Below the pieces are notes generated by a model that was not told where the DNA came from, ran no database searches, and saw nothing but the letters and a program-made list of their open reading frames with translations. Below are positions 44,779 to 56,980 of a DNA stretch of 64,000 nucleotides, piece after piece (within the stretch, counting starts at the first letter, position 1; each line of letters begins with the position of its first letter). The stretch covers positions 4,895,631 to 4,959,630 of the forward strand of contig BCIO01000001.1 of NCBI GenBank assembly GCA_001599975.1. Direction: 5' to 3'. The position numbers and the translations under genes are program-made. The stretch comes from Cystobasidiopsis lactophilus (Eukaryota > Basidiomycota > Agaricostilbomycetes > Agaricostilbales > Chionosphaeraceae).

Positions 44779-46646
44779 ATGCCTCTGCCTGCCTTGCGCC
44801 TCATCTTCGCGTCGGTTTTGCTCTGTTCTGGCTTTCTGTTCTTCTCATGGCCGAATACGCCCCACCAAATTTATGCCAACAAGCACTTTTCGCTGTCCAC
44901 CCATGGCTTTCATGCTGGTTCCACAGCGCCATCTTGTAAATTGACGGACAACCCGAAGGACCCGCTGGTGCTCGAATATGGCACTACCAACTTACAGCTG
45001 TCCAGGAGTTATGAAGGTGCGTTTCAACACGTACGGGGATCGCAGGGTCATCATTCCTAAATGGCGCGTCTCGTACAGGCAGCGGCGCCCGCGTGCGCAA
45101 GATGCTGCAAAAGGCCCAGAGGGGCGAAAAGATCAAGATTTCAGTCATCGGAGGTTCTGTTTCTGCTGGTCGTAAGCTGCTCCCTCAGTTGCATCTCCAC
45201 AGCGCCTGTGCTAAACCTTATTCGCAGATGTGAGTGACAGATCCGAATGGTCCCTACTCGCAAAACCTCCGGGCTCATCCAATGTGACCAACAGTCTATT
45301 ACCTTACCACTGTCGTCCGAAAACTACATGTACATGCGGATTCACAAGTGGTTCCAAGATACATTCCCGGCAGCGGCCCCCGAGCTCGTCCTCGATGGCG
45401 CTCTGCCCGCTCAAACTAATATTTATTTCAGTTATTGGTGCGTTTCGCAGTCTGTCCGTCCATCGCTAAGCTAATTTCAAAGGTACGCCAGTCTTCGAGA
45501 ACACATTGCCGAGGACAGCGACCTGGTTTTGGTCGAGCTCGATATCAACTCGAACCCAGCAAGCGAGGAGTCGACGGCCGCTACAGAAGCCATCCTAAGG
45601 GCCGCACTCTCCCTCCCTAATGAACCGGCTGTGATCTACCTCAGCATTTTCGCCCTTTCTTTCGACAACCTTGTCCACGGCTGGCTGGCCAGCTTGCCTG
45701 CGGCTGTCTTCCTCGATGTACCGCACATCAATATTCGCAACTTCCTTCTCCCTCAAGTCATGCACAACATCAAGGAAATCCCCAAATGGTTCCTCAATTG
45801 GGCATCCGAAATTGACCTCCGACACATCAACCAGAACGCCCACGTTGCCATGGCAGAGTGAGCTCGTCTCCCCTTTTGCATACAACTAGATCGATTCTGA
45901 CTCTGACTGAGTAGTATGACCATTGGTGAGCTCGAACCCAAAGACTTGCTGATTGGGCAAAGGTGGCTGACTCGCGGCAACAGGCTATTTGAGAGAGCAA
46001 TTGTGCTACCTGGATAGAGACGGCCTGGTTCATGCTGCTGCTCACTCTGCGGCGTGGCCGGACGACAACATTCTCAGAGTGCCGCGCTTGTCCATTATGG
46101 ACCCCTGGTCCGAGACCGCCACTTTGCCTCCGCTCCGCCCTCGCTGCAGATCCATCAACTCCAAGACCGACCCGCTGATTCCTCTCCACAATCAAGGATG
46201 GTCCAACGTTACATACAATGACAAAACGAGGTAAGCTGAACCTTTCGCTACAAGCGTCTGTGCCAATGCTGACTTTATCGGCAGCTGGGAAGCTACAGAG
46301 GCCGGTTCTGAGATTACCTTCGACTTCGAAACCTCTGCTGGAGCTGCTGGCATCTGGTACTGGGAAACGCCCAAGGACCCCGCTTTCGGCCGGGTTCAGT
46401 GCCATGTCGACGACGACACTCGAAGCAACCGGATGCGCTACGTTAGCGGCTATGCCCCCGGCAGAGATGCAGCCGTGTGGGAATGGTCAAGAAATCTGTG
46501 GCACGACTTGACGCCCGGAAAGCACACGTTGACTTGTGAGACTTTGCACCCTCCGCAACTTGTCGACGCGCTTCTGACATCCTTTTGACACTACAGGTAA
46601 ACTATTGGAGGGCATCTTCAGGATCTCCGCCACGATCACAAAGTGA
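44779..46646 (+). CDS. SGNH-hydrolase-like type II membrane protein (copy 2)
   Basis: The ATG at 44779 opens a signal anchor (LRLIFASVLLCSGFLFF). After the first intron comes KIKISVIGGSVSAG with the putative nucleophile, then YMRIHKWFQDTFP, LVLVELDIN and EIDLRHINQNAHVAMAD. The end is GIWYWETPKDPAFG and KLLEGIFRISATITK. Blocks align well with copy 1. An 11-nt microexon (45915-45925) encodes DMTIG, a point where copy 1 has no intron. The junction between GGSVSAG (about 45172) and the RIHKW block (about 45330) cannot be joined with ordinary splice sites in matching phase. Either a very unusual exon, a sequence error or a frameshift is present. Without resolving it I cannot say whether this copy is functional. 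Confidence 0.65.
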
Positions 46647-46743
46647 CGCCTCGGAAGTTTGTGATGCTAGACTTTTCACCGCACGACTTTGTCATGACAC
46701 GCATTATCATCTTATACACTTTGCATTGAGACCTTGTAGCGCT

Positions 46744-48993
46744 CTATACGATGAAAAGCAAATTCATCTGCAACACGCTTTAGATGCCAGAAGAAGTTGA
46801 AGTGAGCAGTGACACTCACATCCATTGGGTGGCTGGCGCTAAGCTGTGGCTTCTGCGAGTACTTGCCTCTCAACTCATCGCGGATCGAGTTGAGTAGCTG
46901 AATGTAGCTCTGCTGCGGGTACTTGCTCAACGACGCCACGAACGCATAGCTGCAAATTGGCATCAGCTTAGTACTGGAAGCCGATTGGTGGTTCAACTTG
47001 CCTCATCGCGCCAGTAGCTTGTCCAGCTTCTTGGGTGTCGGCGGAAGTCTGCGAGTCTGAGGCGAGCTCGTAAGGCAGGGCAACTTGCAGAAGGTGGAGT
47101 GAGCTTACCCTTGCAGCCGGACCATGAGATGACTGTACAAGGTATCAACTCATGTTTGTCCTAGAACTGTGAAGAGCGCACCATCAGCCGCACTGGTCTT
47201 GGTCTGTCTGGCGTAGTTCTCGGCCGAGTTGCCGTTCTGTCATTGCCGCCTCTCAGCTGATGTCAGCAAAAGGCTTCAAAGTTTGTTCACCATGGCTTTC
47301 TTGGCAAAGCCGCTGAGCGAGGTGAAGACTCCACCCAGCTGCAAGACAGAGGAAAGAGTCAGATCTGAGGCTGGGCACAAAGACTGGATTCGCCCACATC
47401 TCCCTTCATGTAGGAGGTGACAGCTCCCATTGCGCCAGAGCCAGCCTCGGCCAGCAAGCTGCCCTTCAGAATTAGTTGCATTGTCCACGTTTTCAATCTG
47501 TGACGCCTACTTGGGTTCCTGGTATCCAATGCTCTCAGTAGAGGACGAAACGAAGTAAGATTAAAAGCCTACCTTGATCTTGCCCTCGGTCGAGTAGACA
47601 TAAGGCAGATCTACAGTAACATCAACTCAGAGACAATGAAATTGTACATTGAGCAGCTTTCGCACCCATGGCAGTAGCGGAGTGCTGCAGCAGAGGTTAG
47701 GATTGACGTCCGTAACCGCAGAAGTGAACCCACTCACGCAAGAGTCGAAAATGGACGTCAACCGGCACCCGGCTGGAAGAGGTTTCACCAAGACTAGAGA
47801 ACCGCCGTCAGGTAAGCAGCGTAATGGACGGGGAGCACAACGCACTGTCGTGGATCATGTCGTCCACGATCATGCCTGACTGCTCAAAGTCCAAGGGATA
47901 GATCGTCTCGTCATAGCCATCATCTTCGTCACCATCTCTGGTATCTCCTCGTGAGCTTTGCTGCCCGGAACTCATAAGTGGCCAGGCTCACGTGTCCTTG
48001 GTCTGGCCACCGTGGCCAGAGTAATGAAAGAAGAGCGAGTCGTTGGGCTGAGCATCTCGAACGAGCCACTGCATGGCCGCAATCATGTTCGCTCTCGTCG
48101 GGATCTGGCGAGGGCCACTTTGGTCGGTGTCAAGAAGCATGACCATACTGTGCGCGTGCAGTCAGAACTGTATGAGATCATGCTAGGGCCGAACGCACTC
48201 TTCATCCTTGAATTGGTAATTCTCTGTTCAACCGTTTAAAAAGCACGCTTTAGCGAGGGCCAGGAGCGACCCACGGATCAAAAATCCTTGAAGCCAGAAG
48301 TCAATTGCAAGCCAGCCCAAGTCTTTGAGAGGATATAGCTCACTTTGGACATTCAAAGCGTCATTCACACAGCCCCGGAGCTCGCTGCGAGTGCCACGAT
48401 AGTTGATGCCGATGCAGAGGGCCTTCCGCTTGCCCGAGCAATTCGAGTATTGAAAGAATTGCTGCGGACCTCCGTTCTGGGGAGGTTGGCCGCCGTATGA
48501 GTTGGGGTCGGGCTGGTAGTGTACCGGCATGTTCTGGTATTGAGGCGGAGCATAGCCCTGGCCTTGCTGCTGCTGCTGGCCGTAGTGCATAGGCGCTTAA
48601 AACGACGCCGATTTAGACTCTACTTTCGAACGAGCAGCTCAAGCTTGCTTACGAGGACCTGGAGGTGGACCGTAGCCTTGTGCCGGTGTGAAACCGCCGC
48701 TTTCGAACGAGTACATTGAGCGAGAAGGTTGAGGCGCGCGAAGTAGATGGCTCCCTCACCTGCCCTGCTGGAACTGAGGAGGCGGACCCGAGGGTGGTCC
48801 GTAGTTTCCATATCCACCTGGAGGACCTGGAGGAGGGCCCCAGTTGCCCCCTTGAGGCGGGGGTTGATAGCTGCCGTATTGCTGCTCTTGGTTGCTGCAA
48901 ATCCGCCCCAAGGAGCGCGATTGAGCCTTCAACCACCATGCATCAGCAGAACAAAGAAACTGACTGTCGATACTGCGCTCCTGGGTAAGCCAT
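46744..48993 (-). CDS. MCA1: Type I metacaspase
   Basis: About 18 exons encode some 416 residues. The N-terminal prodomain is rich in Pro, Gln, Gly and Tyr ([25 protein letters not shown]), as in fungal type I metacaspases. The p20 domain begins with [12 protein letters not shown] and [12 protein letters not shown]. It holds the catalytic His in [11 protein letters not shown] (about residue 207) and the catalytic Cys in IFDSCHSATAM (about 263). Many members read DSCHSG; here the Gly is Ala. The p10-like end has [31 protein letters not shown] and a final [17 protein letters not shown]. Microexons of 8 nt (47518-47511, EPN) and 19 nt (47684-47666, HSATAM) are required. One intron has a classic GC donor (AG|GCAAGT at 47001). 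It is a Lys/Arg-specific, calcium-dependent protease linked to stress and ageing. Confidence 0.92.
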
Positions 48994-49178
48994 TCTGATC
49001 TGAGAGAACTTGGTGGCCCCTTCCAGAGCCTCGACTGCGCGAGAGGAGGCGAGGCCTCAAAGTCACAGCGAGTAGTGGGAGGTTCTGAATAAAAGTGTCT
49101 AGGGCTTTCAAAGGAGGATATATAGAGTACAATCATGGCCTGATATGATGCAGTGAGAGTGCAGTGGAAAAGACTTTT

Positions 49179-50808
49179 TTAACGCTGGCGCATGACGGCC
49201 AAAAAGGCGAGGAGGCGGATGGTGTAGCCTGGTTCTCCACATGAGTGCCGACCAAGTAGAAGACACGGCACACGCACCTTCAAGAGCATCCTTGAGGCCA
49301 AAGAGCAAAGCCTGAGCCAAGACGGCCTTGATGATTTGCGCTTGCATGCCCTGGAGCCGAAGGGCGATCTCAGTTGCAGCTCCACAGAAAAGGCTGGAGA
49401 GCGTACCTGGTACCAGCCAACAAGACCCTTCTCCTTATAAGTCTTCCTGAGGACATCAATGGCGCCAGTGTAGCGCTCCTTCTTCGGCTTGGCCACCGCA
49501 CCAGTGAGCTGCTCATCGGACTCCTCGTCCTGATACTTGGCTTGGAGCCGGACTTTAGCCTGTACACGAATGTTAGAATCGCGGCATTAAATAGAATGGC
49601 GACCAAGAGAGACTTGCCATGATGTATGGGAAGGTGACCTGAACTTGGTGTGTGAGTCGAGTCTAAGAGGGCGATGAAAAGTCACGCACAACAGTGGCCA
49701 AGGTCTTAGACAGGGCGCCGATGTAGAATGCTCGGCCGGGCGACATTTTGCCGTCTTCGCCGAGGAGGATAACTCGCAGGCGCTCGAACATGCCTACCGA
49801 CGATGGCTTGTTAGCCCCAACCAATTCTGCGATTGCTGAAAGAAGGGGAACACACCATAGGTGATGGCAGGGTTAACGGTGAGGACCAAAGAGGGCTTCA
49901 AGCCTCTCCAAAGGCCGGTAATGCCGTCGTCCTTAAGGATGTCGAGGACAGTCTCGGAGAAAGTTCTCGGGACGACGCCGTCGTCCAGCTGCTGCCTAGT
50001 TGCCACGACGCCGACGGGAATAGTGAACAGCTGGGCCATAGCTCCAGCCAAAGCTCCGAGCAAAAGCTCCGTCCTGCACTCTCGCTCTTTCGTCAGCGTC
50101 TGCCGAGATTTGCCGGCACCGACTCGAACGCACGCAGTGTTCAAAGATTTAGGCGTGAGCTTGGTCTTGTACAGGGCCGGGTACACATTCAACAAGTAGA
50201 ACTTGCGGACGACGCTTGAGCAATAAAAATAAGCGCTAAAAACATGCATCGTGAGCTCCAGCGCAGCATGACATCGGCAGGAGATGGAGCAGCGTACAAC
50301 TGGAGGGTGAAAGAGTTGAACATGGAGGCGCTGAAGCCGCGGTAGAAGCCGAGCATGCCCTGCTCCTTGAGGATGGCTTTAGCCACAGCCCTGACGCCTG
50401 GCCGTCTTGGGCCGGGCAACCGCTTGGGCGCGCCATCCCGCTTGACGACTGGCTCTGGCAGGAGCTCCGTCTGCTTGGCTTTAGCGGCCGCCTTTTGATC
50501 GGCCTGAATGACGGTCTTGATCCTGCAGCCTCGGCAATCAGCGCTTCCAGCTTGCTCTGCCGGGAGCAACTTACGTGTCCAACGGGTAGCTGCGCCCTCA
50601 TAGAGGATAAGCTACAGGTCAACAGCTGACAACCAGCCAGATCCCAAACGCACACAATCGAGTTGGAGAGGATGCCTGCCACAAGATTACCCCGCCTATT
50701 CAGCTCTCTCGCAGACCAGCCTTCAGCCAGCAACGGCCACTCACCGCCCAAGGCGCCGGCCAAAGCGTGCCCAAACGGCGTCAGAGCCAGCTTCTTGTCG
50801 CCAGCCAT
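49179..50808 (-). CDS. ANT1: Peroxisomal adenine nucleotide carrier
   Basis: Eleven exons rebuild a mitochondrial-carrier-family protein of the yeast Ant1/human PMP34 type, which brings ATP into peroxisomes for fatty-acid activation. Landmarks are LALTPFGHALAGALGG, the first signature SIVYPLDTIKTVIQAD, GMLGFYRGFSASMFNSF, SVVRKFYLLN and TELLLGALAGAMAQLFTIPV. Then come TGLWRGLKPSLVLTVNPAI, TVVTFPYIMAKVRLQA and GLVGWYQGMQAQIIKAVLAQ. A 15-nt exon (50589-50575) encodes the PLD heart of the first carrier signature, and a 21-nt exon (49638-49618) encodes TFPYIM of the third. The intron after that exon starts with GCAAGT (49617). The acidic insert KYQDEESDEQLTG before the last repeat is as in Ant1 relatives. 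Donor GTTGTA in one intron is unusual. Confidence 0.9.
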
Positions 50809-51834
50809 TCGTGCAGATGGACGAACTAGGGCAAGCCCTCCACTCCCGCCGGGAGTGACGGATCGACTCGGGCACTGGTGCGATCAGCCTGAAGCAGCCA
50901 TCTTGCCCTGGCCAACTGCTCGCTGCCCTCAGTGCTCTAATTGTTATCTTTAAAGTGTGCTGCCGCCCCTTGCAGCATATCCGGTCGCCGACAAAGCCAT
51001 CATCGACGACTGGACGCAATTTGCACGATGCAGGTGGCTCGTCAATTCGTGCCTTTGGTCTCTCGCTTTGGCCCTGCTCTTGCTTCTTGTCTGCAAGTCA
51101 TATGCTACTGTTGCTGCTGTAGTTCGTGAGATGTCGCGATATCGTCCAATTCACAGAGGCGCCGAAGCTCCGATGGGGTTCTCCGAAGGCTTTGATCTCC
51201 TTCGACTCAAGTGTGCTGGCTGCAAGCTTGAACTGTCTCTTAACACGGGCGTCGTCAACCTGCTTCCTCTGCTGCCCAGTCCATGCTGAAGTGCAACAGT
51301 CGCCACCACTTTGCCCTTTTTCTGTTCTCGCCTCATGGACCTGGCTTGCTGGCTGCCCTATTCACCATTCCTCTAATTTAAGAGCATCACAGAAGGACAA
51401 CCACCTCCAGCTCCTCCCAAGTCCCACAGCCATATCGTCCTTTGTCGTCACGCTCGCGAATCGTTCCGGCTGCTCATTGCGGGCTTTGAATCAGATCGAC
51501 TGCTGCTTTACATTATGAGAACACACGCACGAACAGGTCGAGCGAGCTCAAGCGGCGTTTTACAAAGCCTTTCAGATAGAAGGTGGATGGTGGCGTGGGT
51601 GGGCACAGAGCGCCAAGCTAGAAGTACTGGCTTCGTCAGGCGCGTGTTGCCCTGAGTTGGAGGGACATTAGACTTGTAATGAAGCTCATGCAGAGCTCCC
51701 GATGCTCTCACCATGTCCAGTCGCGTCTCCTCTAAATGAGTTCGGCGGTGCCGGCGACATCTTCCGGCCCGAAGCTCCCAGGGCCTGATTCGATTCGCTG
51801 CTTCACACGACCAATAATCCGGCTACAGCAGTAA
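50809..51834. other. Divergent intergenic region
   Basis: About 1 kb between ANT1 (-) and an F-box/LRR-like gene (+). Open frames at 50957-51518 include a hydrophobic run ([19 protein letters not shown]) but have no ATG-led model, so no gene is called. Confidence 0.3.
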
Positions 51835-53538
51835 ATGGACTTGATGCTCCCCAACCTTCTTTCCGCTTGGACGACCCTCGCGCCGCCGCCCAGCCCCAAT
51901 ATGCGCACGCCGGGCTCAGAGCGCAACCTCGCTCTGCCACCAACGCCTCACCCGGCCTTGTTTCTGCCAGAGGTCCTGGAAGGCGTCTTTCGAGAGCTGC
52001 CAACGCAGCAGATTGCTTTGATCCTCCAGACCTGCCGCGCCTTTTACTTTGCCGGAATGCGAGCGTTCTATTCCAATCTGGTCATTGGATCGTCCATTCG
52101 CGCGATGGGCCTGATTACGTCGGACGTAAAGCGCCAGGCGTTGCTCGCCGAATGGCTCACAGGTCAGCAACTGACCCTTGTCATGTCGACGCGCTCTCAC
52201 CGAGGCTATTGACTGCAGGAATCACCCTCAATCGGCAGAGCTCGCCATTGTTTTCAGTTTTGCCAACTCTGGCACCGCGGCTCAAGCACTTGCATATTTC
52301 GCCTTCCACCACCTTTCCGGCGAGCCTACTCAGTCAAGTGCTGCCGCGCCTCGAAAGCCTAACCTCGCTGGCCATCCTAGGGCAAGACCTACGACCTCCA
52401 ATGCGCATGATCTCACGCGCCATCGACCCTCCCGCGGGTGGCTCTACGTCATCAGCAGGCGGCCACGACTTTGGACTTCAAGCGCTAGGGGAGGCGCGGC
52501 GGAAACGGAACTTGCCGGGCCTGCGAGTCCTGCGCATCAACGGAGCGGCGGACCTGTCCGACTTCGGCCTTCAAGCGTACCTCCACCAACTGCCCGATGA
52601 TCCTTGTGGTAGTGACAGCAGGATTTTGGGGCACGATTTGCTATCGCTGGAGCTGTCATCCTGCCCGGCGCTGTCTCCTTTTGCGCTCGAACTCGTGGCG
52701 CAGCATTGCCCAAACTTGCAAGAGTTGACGCTAACTCACTTCGGATTGCAAGAGGCTAGCGACGATGTCACCACAAACGGCGTCAAGGAGGAGGTTGAAG
52801 AAGAGCCGCAGCACCCCTTCGCCGCCATGATCAGCGCGCTTAAGCTGCAGAGGCTCGCACTCAGCGACATTATCTTCACCGCCCGTGTCATCAAGGCCCT
52901 CCAAGGCGTCCAAAATACGACAGTGACCAAGCTCACGCTTTCCAACTTGGTCAACTTTGGCACCTCCCAACTCCTCTGCTTTCCTAATGTGCGCGGATTG
53001 AGCGTCCGGTGCTGCCCGTATATCGACGCCATTCCAGTGGACACCTCTGGGCTGTCTGAACTGCGGGCGCTGAGCTATCTCAACCCTCGAAGTAGCTCGG
53101 TCAGTTTCTCGTGCTCGTGCTTTGGTTCAAGCCGACAGCCGCTGACCTCACGAGCAGGCACTTTCTCTAGGAAACCTATGGGACCTGTGCAGTCTGGGCA
53201 AGGGAGAGGAAGCACGCCCGGGTTTGGGCAAGAGGGGATTGCGCAAACTTGTCATCGACAACACCAGCATCTGCCCGCAATCGTGGAGCCCCCTGGTGGC
53301 TTCCAAAGTCAACAGCTACAAACCAGCGTCTGCCAACCCAGCCCCATCCAACTGGTCGCTCAAGATCTCCCTCTTCTCCCGCCAGCTCGATCCCTTCCAC
53401 ATCTACCACTGTCTAACGCAAGCCCAAGACCTCGAGTCTGTCGGTCTCTTCGGCTTCCAGTGTAACCTCCGCCCGGTTTTCGAGTCGACCTCGGTGCGGG
53501 ACCAGTGGCAAAGTCAAGGCTTGACTGTCTGCTGCTAG
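51835..53538 (+). CDS. F-box/LRR-like protein
   Basis: Three exons (51835-52162, 52219-53099, 53158-53538) give 529 residues. The N-terminal LFLPEVLEGVFRELPTQQ and LILQTCRAFYFAGMRAFY form an F-box-like unit. The rest is a leucine-rich repeat array: LKHLHISPSTTFP, LTSLAILGQDL, LLSLELSSCPALSPFALEL, LQELTLTHFGL, VTKLTLSNLVNFG, VRGLSVRCCPYID and LRKLVIDNTSICP. It would act as the substrate receptor of an SCF ubiquitin ligase if the F-box is functional. The second intron uses GTCAGT and joins NPRSSS to ALSLGNLWDLC. It differs clearly from the F-box pair at 57-60 kb and from the gene at 6.4-7.9 kb. Substrate unknown. Confidence 0.7.
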
Positions 53539-53895
53539 CTCACCTACCGCCACTCCTGTACTCTTTTGTCCTCATGATCCTCTCGCATGTTTAATTATCC
53601 GTACGCTGTCCCGACAGGGTCGAGATGCAAAGGGCTAGAATTGTAGAATCACTGACGTAGAGATCGAATGCCTCCACTACCTCATGTGACCTTGACGAAT
53701 GGAGCGGCTGCGATTTTCCAACTCTTATCCTCGCACCTCGACGTGGTGCAGCTGAAGCCGTCTTTTGGAATCATCATACACCTTTGAAAACAACGCGCAC
53801 ATCGGCTCAGCCACTTTTCAAAAGTGAGCAATTCGCCACCGTGTCAATGACATCGTTCTGACCGGTTCTGAAATCTGCGATTCTTTCAGATCGCA
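53539..53895. other. Catalase promoter region
   Basis: About 355 bp between an F-box/LRR gene and catalase, same strand. No clear element recognised. Confidence 0.3.
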
Positions 53896-55899
53896 ATGCC
53901 TCGGTCTGGTCTCAACCACTCAGTGCGTAAGTTAAATTCCATCTGAAGCTGACCTGTCGATCGTGGCTCAGACCAAAAGCGCAGGAACGACTGCCGAAGA
54001 CGAAGTCGAGCGCCCCGTCTATGTCACGTCAAACGGTGCTGCCTATCCTCATGCGTTAGCAGACTTTGATTCCACCGAGCTGTCGATTGTTGACTCACTT
54101 GGGCGGCAGTTATGAAGCTCAGCGCGTGGGAAAGGATGGTCCTCTTCTGCTGCAAGATTTCCACCTGATCGACTTGCTCTCTCACTTCGATCGTGAACGT
54201 ATTCCCGAGCGTGTCGTCCATGCGAAAGGTGGCGGCGCTCACGGTACATACCGCTGCACCGCTTCCCTGGAAGACATCTGCTTCGCCGAGGCTCTGACCA
54301 AGGTTGGCTACGAATGCCCCATTACGGCTCGCTTCTCGACAGTCGGTGGCGAGAGTGGAAGCCCTGATACTGCCCGCGACCCTCGAGGCTTTTCCATCAA
54401 GCTGAAGACGGACGAAGGGAACTGGGACTGGGGTAAGCCCGCTGCACTCTGTTGTTTGGTCGTTACATGCTAACCCTTGCCTCGTATTAGTTTATAATAA
54501 CACACCTGTGTTCTTCCTCAGAGACCCGGCCAAGTTCCCTCACTTCATCCACACCCAAAAGCGCAACCCACAAACTCACCTAACTCACCACGAAGATGCA
54601 ACGGCCTTTTGGGAGTGTGAGTCGGATTGCATTGTCCTAGAATTCAAAAGTTGAAGCAGAGACTGCAGACTTGTCGCAAAACCCGGAGAGTTTGCACCAA
54701 GTGCTTATTCTTTTCGGCGACCGAGGCATCCCGGATTCGTACCGTAAGATGCACGGCTACTCTGGGCACACCCACAAGCTCGTCAACAAGAAGGGCGAAT
54801 GGGTTTACGTGCAGTTCCACGTGCGGTCTCAACAAGGCACCGGCTTTTTCACTCAAGAGGAGGGCGACTCTTTGGCCGGCTCGTCCCCCAACTATCACAA
54901 CAAGGATCTCTTTGACGCCATCGAGAAGGGAGAGTTCCCCAAGTGGAAGTGCTACGTGCAAGTTATGACGCCACAGCAAGCGGAGACCTACAAGTACAAC
55001 GTTTTCGACTTGACCAAAGTCTGGCCACACTCGGACTTTGTAAGCCGACTGCTACCTGGCGTGACAACGCTCAAGCTGACGGTTGCGTAGCCGCTCCGTG
55101 AATATGGCGAAATCGAGTTAAACCAGAACGTCAGCAATTACTTCGCCGAAATTGAACAGGTCGCCTTCAGCCCTTCGCATTTGATTCCGGGTGTTGAGCC
55201 ATCGGCGGACCCTGTGCTGCAGTCGCGCCTCTTCTCTTACCCAGACACTCACCGCCACCGTCTCGGAGCCAACTACCAGCAGCTTCCAGTGAATCAACAT
55301 CGAGTCAAAGGCGTTGGCAACTTCCAGCGCGACGGCCAAATGGCGTTTTACAACCAAGGCTCTCGACCGAACTACATCAGCTCCTTGAAGCCAGTGGAGT
55401 TCAAAGAGCGAGTTGTGCCCCTGGAGAAGATTCACAGTCATTGGATAGGCGACGCGGTCGCCTACCTCAGCGAGATCCAGCCTATCGATTTCGAGCAACC
55501 TCGCGCGCTGTGGGCCAAGGTGTGGGACGATGGTGCCCGAGAACGCTTCGTCCAGAATGTGGCTGGCCACTTCGGGCGATGCAAGGAGGAAAAGATTTTG
55601 GCTCAGCAGTTAGCCATTTTCCACGAGATGTCGCCTGACTGTGCGGCTGCCATCGCCAAAGCCGCTGGAGTCTCGAGCTATCCCAAGTCGCTTCAAGGGC
55701 TGCAGTTCAACGGTGTCTTGCACGAGACGGCGGACTGGAAGAAAGTCAATGCCCAAGGCTACAGCAACAACAAGTAAGTTGCTGAGTTCTCCTTCGGTGG
55801 ATTGGGCGTTTATCTCAAGCGCTTCACCTCTGCAGCGCAAATGGCCACCCAAGCGAGAACCCCAAGTCAGCGTCGACGACGGTGGTTAATGGCATCTAG
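53896..55899 (+). CDS. Catalase
   Basis: Seven exons (53896-53922, 53972-54054, 54110-54432, 54491-54616, 54669-55039, 55091-55773, 55836-55899) give 558 residues, a small-to-medium clade 3-type catalase. It breaks hydrogen peroxide into water and oxygen. Seen directly: [19 protein letters not shown], the catalytic His in [12 protein letters not shown], the catalytic Asn in [25 protein letters not shown], the heme-ligand motif [14 protein letters not shown] with its Tyr, and [15 protein letters not shown] near the end. The last exon adds a short Ser/Thr/Asn-rich tail ending VVNGI, which is not a standard PTS1, so peroxisomal targeting is not shown by sequence. The first coding exon is just 27 nt. 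Confidence 0.95.
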
Positions 55900-56142
55900 A
55901 CTTTCTGGCATGGGAATTTGCCTTGCTGTCGAAAGCGCTTGTTATAGACTTCAGCAGCCTGTATATAGACTACATCACTGTCCTAAGTTGTCTGCAAAAT
56001 TCAACGCAGTCTCGCGACCGGAACCCTCAACAGACTTTTGCCAAAGTGCTGAGAACTGGGTGAACCCTTGAGTACTCTGGTTGTTCGTGTCGCTCATCGA
56101 AATGAGACACGAGGCTACTAACCACTTGGAGGAGCAAAAGTG

Positions 56143-56673
56143 TCAAGCGTGCTGGTGGCCACACCCAGATTTTGTAGTCATGAACTCGACAATCAATCCG
56201 TCCCTCTCGTGAGCCAGATAGCAAGCCCGCGTCCCTACGAACGGCTCGACAGTGACCTACTTGCTAATCAGCTCTGACCATTGGTCTTTATTAGAGGAGA
56301 GGAGAAGGCGGACAGGCTCGAGATTTGCCACCAACTTGAAGCCGTGCTCTTGGGCCAGCGCAACAGCACCCTCCAGATCTTTGTCGTCTGTCAGACGCAG
56401 GGCGATGTGTCCGACTCCTGGGCAGTTCGCTGGCTCCTTGACTGTTGAACCCATGGGATCGTATTCGAGCAGCTCCAGCAGTCCATTCCCGGGGAGCTCG
56501 ACGAGAGCGACTTTGATGCGAGATCCTTTGACCCCTGTACAACCTTCCGAAAACGGTGGGACCAAGAGGTTATTGTACACGACTTTGAATCCGAGGGCGT
56601 CGCGCCAAAACTTCAGGCTGGCTTCGAGATTGAAAACGGAAAAGCCAAAGTGGTGGCAGACGTCGATCTTCAT
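56143..56673 (-). CDS. VOC/glyoxalase-fold protein
   Basis: Two exons (56673-56314 and 56256-56143) give 157 residues, the usual size of one VOC unit pair. The start is the ATG of MKIDVCHHFGFSVFNLEA; open frame further upstream begins only at a GTG. VOC features are HFGFSVFNLEASLKFWRDAL with a possible metal His, LLELLEYDP with a Glu, GVGHIALRLTD with a second His, and RDGLIVEFMT with a second Glu, so a metal site seems complete. Without the intron the frame ends early and loses the last strand. Methylmalonyl-CoA epimerase, glyoxalase and dioxygenase relatives share this fold; substrate cannot be set. Confidence 0.7.
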
Positions 56674-56980
56674 GGCTGGGCAATGCGTCTTCGGTGTTGG
56701 TTGAAGTAGAGCATGCAGCGCTCGTAGCGAGGGCGTTGAAGCGGGGCTCTGAGTCTGGGGCACCCAAAACTGCGATGGCGGAGAAACTCCGCTTGGATGG
56801 CCGCAGAGCAGGCAGACGGTCAGTGCTACACCGAACAGCTCATGTAGGAATCGGGCAGTGTAATAAAGGCGAAGGCATGGAAGAATCGGGCTCTCATGAG
56901 CGCATTGTCACGATCGATGCGGGTGAAGCCCGAGTACACCAATTTTGCCACCAGCCCGACCAGACCACCTGACTCGCCTT
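56674..56980. other. Intergenic region
   Basis: About 300 bp between two minus-strand genes, holding the VOC gene's presumed promoter. Nothing else seen. Confidence 0.25.

Noticed and set aside
45301-45469. Alternative long frame in SGNH copy 2
   Set aside because: It is open but lacks the RIHKW block that aligns with copy 1, so it is not the coding frame.
50957-51518. Possible small membrane protein on the plus strand
   Set aside because: The open frame begins at a non-ATG codon, and no spliced model with a start and matching phases was found.
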